Translations under genes and position numbers: made by a program
The notes under the pieces: model-generated
Told to the model about the DNA's origin: nothing
Databases searched by the model: none
The model's input: only the letters and a program-made list of their open reading frames with translations
Shown: positions 58,861-64,000 of the stretch, one piece after another
How the letters are laid out: each line of letters opens with the position of its first letter
Numbering within the stretch: position 1 is the stretch's first letter
Assembly (NCBI GenBank): GCA_011037195.1
Contig: JAAEAF010014414.1
Span: 1-64,000 of the forward strand
Direction: 5' to 3'
From: Triatoma infestans
Lineage: Eukaryota > Arthropoda > Insecta > Hemiptera > Reduviidae
Length of the DNA: 64,000 nt

Positions 58861-59584
58861 TGGAAAGGAAGTGCGATTAGAACGCGTTCTGTAAACGACA
58901 TATAAGGCATTGTATAATTCTTTTGTTATTTATACACATAAAACAGCTGCCAACTTGAAGTCAGAGAGTTACTAGCTGCGAAATTACGTCACTATTTACA
59001 ATTCCTCATTTATTTCACAATATATCGATTAGTTAATCAAATGTTTATTGGATGATTTTCTTCCCTAAGGTTACCTATAAGTCTGGAGAATTGTTTTAAA
59101 AGACTCTTAGAAATTGGTTGGACAGACTTAAATCAATATTAAAATCTAATAGTAGATAAGTAGAGCTAATATATATAAAAAAAAAAATAGTATCTCAAAA
59201 TGTAAATAATATTAATAATAGATTGTAGTTTGTTGTAATTGTGCTTTTAACTATTTCTCTAAACTTAGTAGTTTACGTTATAAATTCATTGTAGCGAATT
59301 ACTATTTAATAGAAACAAATTTGAAAGATAATGTTGGTAACAGAGTTCAAATTTAGTATTCATTCCAAGTATCAAACAAAATTGATATATTAAAAACTTT
59401 TTTATATATGAGTTCATTAGTATTTTTGTGTGTAGTAGCAAAAATATAAACTCACAGTTTGTGACGTAACTATGTTGTTTTTAATGTTGGAAAGAAATAT
59501 TATAATTATTTAGTTGCTTAATGTTTCTGGAATTATATAAATACAGAAATAATAAATATGACACACTTCCTCACTACTAGTTTT

Positions 59585-59648
59585 TGACAGGACCGCAATA
59601 CTTTCTCTTACTATTCTAAGAGAAAGTATTGCGGTCCTGTCAAATTTT
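59585..59648. repeat. Perfect 30-bp palindrome, head-to-head HINE ends
   Basis: TTTGACAGGACCGCAATACT and TTCTCTTA on the left are repeated as the exact complement on the right across a CTATTC spacer. Each arm is the first ~30 bp of a HINE-like element. Confidence 0.92.
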
Positions 59649-61140
59649 CCGAAATAGATATTTGTCATCGTAAATGATAGAGAAAGATTTGTGTGAACAA
59701 AATTTCTCAAGAACGATAAATTGCAAATAACTTTAACTTCATAGTCCGTTTAGGTACGAACTGACACGAAAGTTTCGGTCCAGAAAATCCATCTATCGGA
59801 AGTGAGATTTTACTAAATACTTTTTTAAAAGCTTTTCGTGTTTTCCTCGCAAATTGGCTGTATTGATTTTCTCTAAACTTCGTCTACTACTGACACCTGC
59901 AGGTATCATTTAGGCAAATCGTTTTTAATTGAGAATTTATTTAAAGACAATTGATTTTTGTGGTTCAGAACCTCATTTAATTACATTAAATTAAGGTACA
60001 TTAAAAGCACTGTTAGAATTATTTCAAATTGAAAAAATATCGATTTATCGGAAGTGTCTCAGTAAAGATGGAAGAGGTTTCTAAAGAATGGAATTTTCAA
60101 AAAAAACTGTTTTACTGCACTTTCTTCAAACTTGACGTAAACCTATCAATGTGAGAAACAGTTTCTCAGGAAAAAAAGATTTTAATGAAGTTCTGGGGAA
60201 TCTCCCTGGCCATTAGATGTTAAATATAAACGTAGGCGCTGTAAACAAGGGTAGAAACAAGGAAAAAATTATACGAAATAAAAGATCAAGAAATATGTGT
60301 GTTTTGGCCCTTGAATGCGACAGAATGTTTTAAGCGAATCAAGTATATATATGTGTGTGTGTGTGTGAGAGAGTGAGTGAGTGAGAGAGAACAAAATATC
60401 TCAAAAACAAAAAGTCGCAGGAAGTTTAAACTTAGTATCCCGTTTAGCTACGGCAACCACATCAGACACGAAGATTTCGGGGAAAATCAGTCAAACGGAA
60501 GTGCGACTTTACCGAGTGTTTTTCCCACAGGTATTCGTAATTTTCTCAAAAACGGCTTCAAAGTTTTTCTCTAAACTTCGCATACTATATACACATATAA
60601 ATTCTATAACCTATCACTTTATTTGTAACATTTTTCTCCAGAATATTGATTTGTTGGGTCGCTGTGGGGGAACCTTAGCGTTATGCTTTCTTCTAGATTA
60701 CCACTTCAGTATAATATGTGATTATAATCACCTCCTTAATGTTAATTACATTAGAAGCATTGATAGAATCCAAATTGGAAGAAAATCATCAAACGGAAGT
60801 GCCACTTTACAGAATAACTTTTTGAATGTTGTGGAATTTTCTCACAGACGACTACATAACGATTTCCATTAAACTTGGTGTGCTAACTGCACAGATAAAA
60901 ACGTATTACTTTTATTTGAAACATTAACAAAAATTATTTAAGACAGTTGTGTTAATTTGTGGCGTTAATTTCAAATGTTACATTATGTAATTAATTTATT
61001 CAGTGTTTTCAGAGCGCTCTACTGGACCATAAGTCACTTCTACATAAAATTTGAGTTCAAAGAAAATTTGCCATTCTATATATAATCGTATTAAAAGGAG
61101 TAAGAGAAAGTTGTGCGAATGTGTCCTCACCAGATTTTTT
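59610..61140 (+). repeat. Modular HINE-like repeat, long + copy
   Basis: 5' end AAGAGAAAGTATTGCGGTCC. A second 5' region at 60.3-60.5 kb carries (TG)n-(GA)n at 60344-60391 and CTCAAAAACAAAAAGTCGCA. Several core modules follow (AACGGAAGTGCGACTTTACC; GTTTAGCTACGGCAACC). 3' end GGAGTAAGAGAAAGTTGTGC then GAATGTG. Probably two copies in tandem. The 163-codon frame at 60381-60872 is repeat-derived. Confidence 0.8.
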
Positions 61141-61149
61141 TTACTTACT

Positions 61150-62700
61150 ACGAATTTTATGGTATTGCATCAGATAGCTGCGGTCTCTCTGTTGGTTGAA
61201 TATTAATAGCATTTGGAGTTTAGAGATGTGTGTTTTTAAACAATATTATATAAAATAATATCTCTATGATATCTCTATTTTTTTTTTTTTTTACTCACAT
61301 TGGGAAATATTAATTTTTATTGATTAAAATCGTCAGCTGTTTCAAGGTAAAGTTTATATTATTTCACTAAAGTTTTTCTTGTTTGTATTCCTATAGAAAA
61401 AAAGTTGATTTAAAAAACTAAATGTCCTAGTTTTACAGAAATAAAGTATACTTGATAAATATATAATTAATTAAAACTAGATTTGGTTAGCATTGACCTA
61501 CTTAAATCAGCTGATTCTTTATTTATAAAACAAAACATTCCTTTCGTTTGAAAGGTTATAAAGGAAGTTAATAATGATTTATAACAGGCATTATTTGTAA
61601 AAAGAAATAAAAGTAAAAAAAGGAACTCTGCCAATAATAGATGGTCATGGCAGTACGCTGGAGGATGGTGAGAGTATTCTCTCGATATTCTGGTAGTGTG
61701 AGGTGAGTGCACCGTTCTAGAACACAGTCACTATTGGGTCATGGCATACTTCTGCTTTCCAGCCGCTTCAGAATCTCCAGTTGTAATTGTGCCATCTTGT
61801 AATTATTTATACATTTTTTTTTAGTTTTAAAAAAGAATTCACTGGTGACTTTTTTTTTAAACAACAAACTTTGATGAAGTGTCAGTCTATGAAAATCAGC
61901 TGATTTGAATAAAGTATGAACATGTATAGAATGTGTGACATTTAGTGTTAGCCTAGCTTTATCTTGGCTAAGATTTTGATCCAAGTTTGTATAGGGATTG
62001 AATTTGAAAGTCTATTGTTTACACCTGAAATACCTAAATTAGTGCTCTTAAGTTTTATTGTTTGTAAACAGAATGCAGTTGTATTTTAAGTGTAATGTGT
62101 GTAATTGTAAGGGAGTGTGTGTGTGTTAAAGTTTGCCTGTGGGTTCGCTGCTAAACCCAAGCAGTTGCACGCAACAACTACCTCTTGCAGGCTCCATTGT
62201 GCATTGTATGAATGTTGGAGTATCAGAGTGTAAGTGATGTTGGCTTGTCCACTTCTACCTGGGGGGGGGGGGTTTCAATGAGGTAAGTATTTTGGGTCAG
62301 CAGTTTTTCCTTCTTTTTCAATGCTTGAACGAAGGATATTGCCTCTGTATATATTTGTGCTGTGAAGAACTGGCCGCAGATGTTTAATATCGTAATCTTC
62401 TTCAATAGTCAATTAAAGCATTTCAGATTATTCGTGACTGATTGAGGAAAGGGTTGGGCGTCCGAATAGTTGTTACTGATTTGAGAGCATCGGGAAGGAT
62501 GAGTTGATGCGTGAAATCGTTAATTTGCCGGCTGTCACTACTTTGCCGAGCACATTCGCCAGCTTCCTTGGAGGGGGGAACCTGTTTGGGGCAAAACTAG
62601 GACTATTGATGACCGGTTTACTGTCGGAGCACTAGGCTCAATATGCATATTTTGGGGGGGCTTGTTGGCGATGACCCTTCTGTTAATACTGCGATGCTGC
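61150..62700. other. GC-variable region with candidate promoter words
   Basis: AATCAGCTGATT palindromes near 61505 and 61898, and TCAGCTGTTT at 61334. A G12 run lies at 62261-62272. No homologous gene recognised. Confidence 0.3.
61641..61702 (+). CDS. Candidate first coding exon
   Basis: ATG at 61641 opens MVMAVRWRMVRVFSRYSGS up to donor GAG|GTGAGT, a strong donor. The arginine-rich, acid-free start resembles a mitochondrial targeting peptide. An AATCAGCTGATT E-box-like palindrome lies 135 bp upstream. No downstream exon was found, so this rests on donor quality and composition only. Confidence 0.2.
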
Positions 62701-62709
62701 GGGTAGAGA

Positions 62710-62990
62710 TACTTTTATTTGAAATATATTCCCGGGAAAATTGATTTAGTTTGTGGAGTTCTGGAGGGAAACAGCATTATTATGTTTTTGTCTAAAGTGC
62801 CCCATTTCAGTACAGTGTGTGGTTTTACCACTTGTATGATATTACTTTATTCATTAGAAGCGTTGATAGATTTCCTAATGTGAAGAGAATCGGTTAACCG
62901 GAAGTGCGACTTTACTGAATAGGATTCTGAATTTTTTTGAAAACGGTTCCAATAATATTCCTTAAACTTGGATTACTAACTAACTAGACA
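62710..62990 (+). repeat. Modular HINE-like repeat, one core module
   Basis: TTTATTTGAAATATATTCCC, GTGCCCCATTTCAGTACAG, GGTTAACCGGAAGTGCGACT and GAAAACGGTTCCAATAATAT in family order. Confidence 0.7.
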
Positions 62991-63539
62991 ATACTAGAAA
63001 GTGAAGCTGTATCTATTTTAGTTACATTTAATGTATTAATGAAAAATATATTTGCGCTTTTATAGATTTTACATATGATGATATATAAATCCAGCTTTGG
63101 GAATCTTTACTAATCTTTCGGACTTCTTGGAACATTACGTTCTGGAAGTGTTTTGTGAAAAATTATTATTTAAGATTAAATGCCATTTTTTTTTAAAAAA
63201 GACATCTTTATGAAGTGCCGTTAATAAAGCGCGTCTAAACACTTTTAATGTCACTTACACACACACAAAATTAATAGTAATAGTAGTAATAATTGTGAAT
63301 TTAGTTAAATAGTTTCATTTGTTTATAATTAATAATTCCTTCATTTTATTTAGAAAGTAGAAGAAAAAACTGTCGAGTCCATATATATTTGAGAGGGGTG
63401 TTAATGTAAAAGGATTTGGGGAAGGTATTATAATAGTTTTGGAGGAGGGACAGTCGCCCTGAGCAGGTAGTAGAGAAGGGCTTGCCATGGCCCCCATATA
63501 GGGTGGCGCAAGCCCAACACCAACTATCTACCTAGCTAC

Positions 63540-63801
63540 CTACCTATATCTACGAACGTATATAGTAGTGAGTGAGTGGTGATATATATATATATATACG
63601 TAGAGATAGATTTGGCAACACTGTATACAACAACTCACTCCCTCCAGAGCTGTGGTTGTTGTGTGCATTTCTCTGTCTCTCACTCACTGAAAGTGGTGTG
63701 GTGTTTGTTTTTTTATGTTCTTACGTGGCTATGTTGGCAATATTGTTGTGACGGGCGAAAGAGAAGTACCCGGAGCCACTTCTCTCTATTTCTCTCTCTC
63801 T

Positions 63802-63835
<34 letters not shown>

Positions 63836-63850
63836 CATGTATGTTTGTAT
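63540..63850 (+). promoter_or_regulatory. Candidate promoter/5' UTR region with microsatellites
   Basis: TTGGCAACACTG near 63612, GC-richer leader-like sequence, and a (TC)n-(TG)n tract at 63791-63832. An acceptor-like TTTTTTCCAG precedes an open stretch at 63954-64000 that runs off the edge. This could be the start of the next gene. Confidence 0.2.
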
Positions 63851-63953
63851 TTGTATATATATATATATATATGTGCTCCTTCACCTCGCCAGGGTGAAAT
63901 TACTTTTTCTTTTATTCAAACTGAATTTTATTCTTTGCATTTTATTTTTTCCA

Positions 63954-64000
63954 GACATACCGTAAACACCTATATAGCTCGCAGAACTCTACAGTATCGT
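63954..64000 (+). CDS. Possible exon cut by the window edge
   Basis: Follows TTATTTTTTCCAG. Two frames are open to the edge; neither shows a known motif in the ~15 residues visible. Confidence 0.12.

Noticed and set aside
60381..60872. 163-codon open frame
   Set aside because: It lies wholly in a HINE-like repeat; other copies of the same module are full of stops, so it is open by chance.

Overview
The window is animal nuclear DNA: AT-rich, with spliced genes using GT-AG introns, tRNA-derived SINEs, Jockey-type and other non-LTR retrotransposon fragments, a BEL/Pao remnant and many microsatellites. The gene set and transposon mix point to an arthropod, most likely an insect; I cannot name the species. 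There are no operons, CRISPR arrays or other prokaryotic features.

Region 1 (1-19.5 kb) holds the two secure genes, arranged head to head. On the minus strand are the first three coding exons of a Y-box (cold-shock-domain) RNA-binding protein, the ypsilon schachtel/YBX1 family; the rest lies off the left edge. On the plus strand a complete ten-exon gene (2474-19509) encodes an 1125-residue FG-repeat nucleoporin that best matches POM121. The two start codons are 521 bp apart, so they share a divergent promoter. The exon phases of the nucleoporin join without a break from ATG to stop. Its introns carry a SINE, fold-back elements, a RNase H fragment of a non-LTR element, and an antisense 5'-truncated LINE with a 353-codon open frame.

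Region 2 (19.5-28 kb) has the nucleoporin 3' UTR, a decayed BEL/Pao gag-protease fragment and otherwise featureless AT-rich DNA.

Region 3 (28-63 kb) is dominated by one modular repeat family, present in about 25 segments in both orientations and also seen at 17-18.5 kb. It has a CTTTCTCTTACT hairpin at one end, an internal microsatellite at a fixed place, one or more ~295-bp core modules, and a GTGTGA...TCACAC hairpin followed by a T-run at the other end. This architecture resembles non-autonomous Helentron-type elements (HINE/DINE-1). SINEs with clean target-site duplications lie inside some copies. A ~350-bp segment downstream of one copy was duplicated 2 kb away into the middle of a fold-back element. 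A degenerate Jockey fragment lies at 37.6-38.4 kb.

A few weak exon or promoter candidates occur in regions 3 and 4 (29.3-29.8, 34.2, 46.8, 61.6 and 63.6-64 kb). None is a recognised gene, and all are scored low.
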